Shown here: one piece after another, positions 5,496 to 5,866 of the stretch | Numbering within the stretch: the first letter of the stretch is position 1 | Layout: each line of letters opens with the position of its first letter | Assembly (NCBI GenBank): GCA_030039695.1 | Contig: JASHVB010000755.1 | Coordinates: 1 to 5,866, forward strand | DNA: 5,866 bases | Direction of reading: 5' to 3' | From: Acetobacteraceae bacterium | GTDB lineage: Bacteria > Pseudomonadota > Alphaproteobacteria > Acetobacterales > Acetobacteraceae | Made by a program: the position numbers and the translations under genes | Notes under the pieces: generated by a model | Seen by the model: the letters and a program-made list of their open reading frames with translations, nothing else | What the model was told of the DNA's origin: nothing | Databases searched by the model: none

Positions 5496-5583
5496 CCCTA
5501 CCGAGTCCATGCAGGCGGCGGCCGTGGCGGGTGCACTTCACATCTGAAACCTGTCGGGGACATCAATAGACTGGATTTCCTGG

Positions 5584-5814
5584 ATGATGGGGCCGGCGCC
5601 TATCGCCACGCCCGGTACCCTGGTTTGCGTACCCAGGACGGGCTTCGATCCGCTGCGCTGTGGCCGCACGACCACCATCGTGCTGCTCAACCCGCCGCCT
5701 GAGAAGCGGTGGTCGCACGACGACGGCGCCTCCCACATCTTCAATGGGTCTGCCGTTGCCTTGGGCCCATGCTCAACAGAGACACCGACCCAACCGATGG
5801 ACTCGTCAGACTGA
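5584..5814 (+). CDS. Hypothetical protein, 76 residues
   Basis: The ORF starts at one of two tandem ATGs (5584, 5587) and ends at TGA 5812-5814. An in-frame TGA upstream near 5542 limits any extension. Third positions are strongly G/C-biased through the first two thirds and the reading is protein-like: TTTIVLLNPPPEKRWSHDDG, then ASHIFNGSAVALG. There is a short hydrophobic beta-like strand (TIVLLN), a His/Asp-rich turn and a polar C-terminus, with no signal peptide or membrane helix. No clear Shine-Dalgarno sequence precedes the ATG. It could be an intact small gene or a fragment of a larger one. A minus-strand frame of 68 codons covers the same bases but looks like a shadow. Family unknown. 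Confidence 0.4.
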   Translation: MMGPAPIATPGTLVCVPRTGFDPLRCGRTTTIVLLNPPPEKRWSHDDGASHIFNGSAVALGPCSTETPTQPMDSSD

Positions 5815-5866
5815 GGTCTCGCTACTCTGTCGCTGGATCCATCTGCCTGCGGTTGCCTCCGTTGCC

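Overview
The window looks like accessory DNA from a high-GC alphaproteobacterium, most likely the Bradyrhizobium/Rhodopseudomonas group. This is inferred from strong G/C preference at third codon positions in the clear genes, from the style of the small proteins, and from the IS6- and IS630-type transposase fragments. No database search was possible.

Left edge (1-361): the first 91 bases encode, on the minus strand, the N-terminus of an IS6-family transposase. The outer end of that element is probably near position 150. Directly beyond it is a coding-like open frame (146-361) that I read as the 3' remainder of a gene cut by the insertion.

Central left (599-2393): this is the best-supported part, a compact plus-strand cluster. 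A signal-peptide-bearing protein with two VOC (glyoxalase-fold) domains overlaps by ATGA a small Gly/Tyr-rich lipoprotein, followed 17 bases later by a 153-residue protein of unknown function. The first two products should act outside the cytoplasm, and their overlapping stop and start codons suggest co-translation.

Middle (2394-3373): about 980 bases with no gene I can defend. It holds two clean inverted repeats (2524-2545 and 3091-3110).

Central right (3374-4191): a minus-strand, single-domain receiver-like protein lacks the normal acidic pocket of response regulators. It has a good Shine-Dalgarno sequence and a plausible sigma70-type promoter. Next to that promoter, on the plus strand, lies a decayed IS630-family transposase with an internal deletion and a frame change.

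Right part (4192-5866): mostly short or broken coding-like pieces on both strands. A 47-codon minus-strand ORF (4409-4552) has a strong ribosome binding site. A 56-residue helical protein (5296-5466) looks like a real small gene. A 76-residue ORF (5584-5814) has coding-like base composition. Overall the window reads as one small envelope-associated operon and one orphan pseudo-receiver set in DNA shaped by insertion sequences. I do not see a convincing new multi-gene system.
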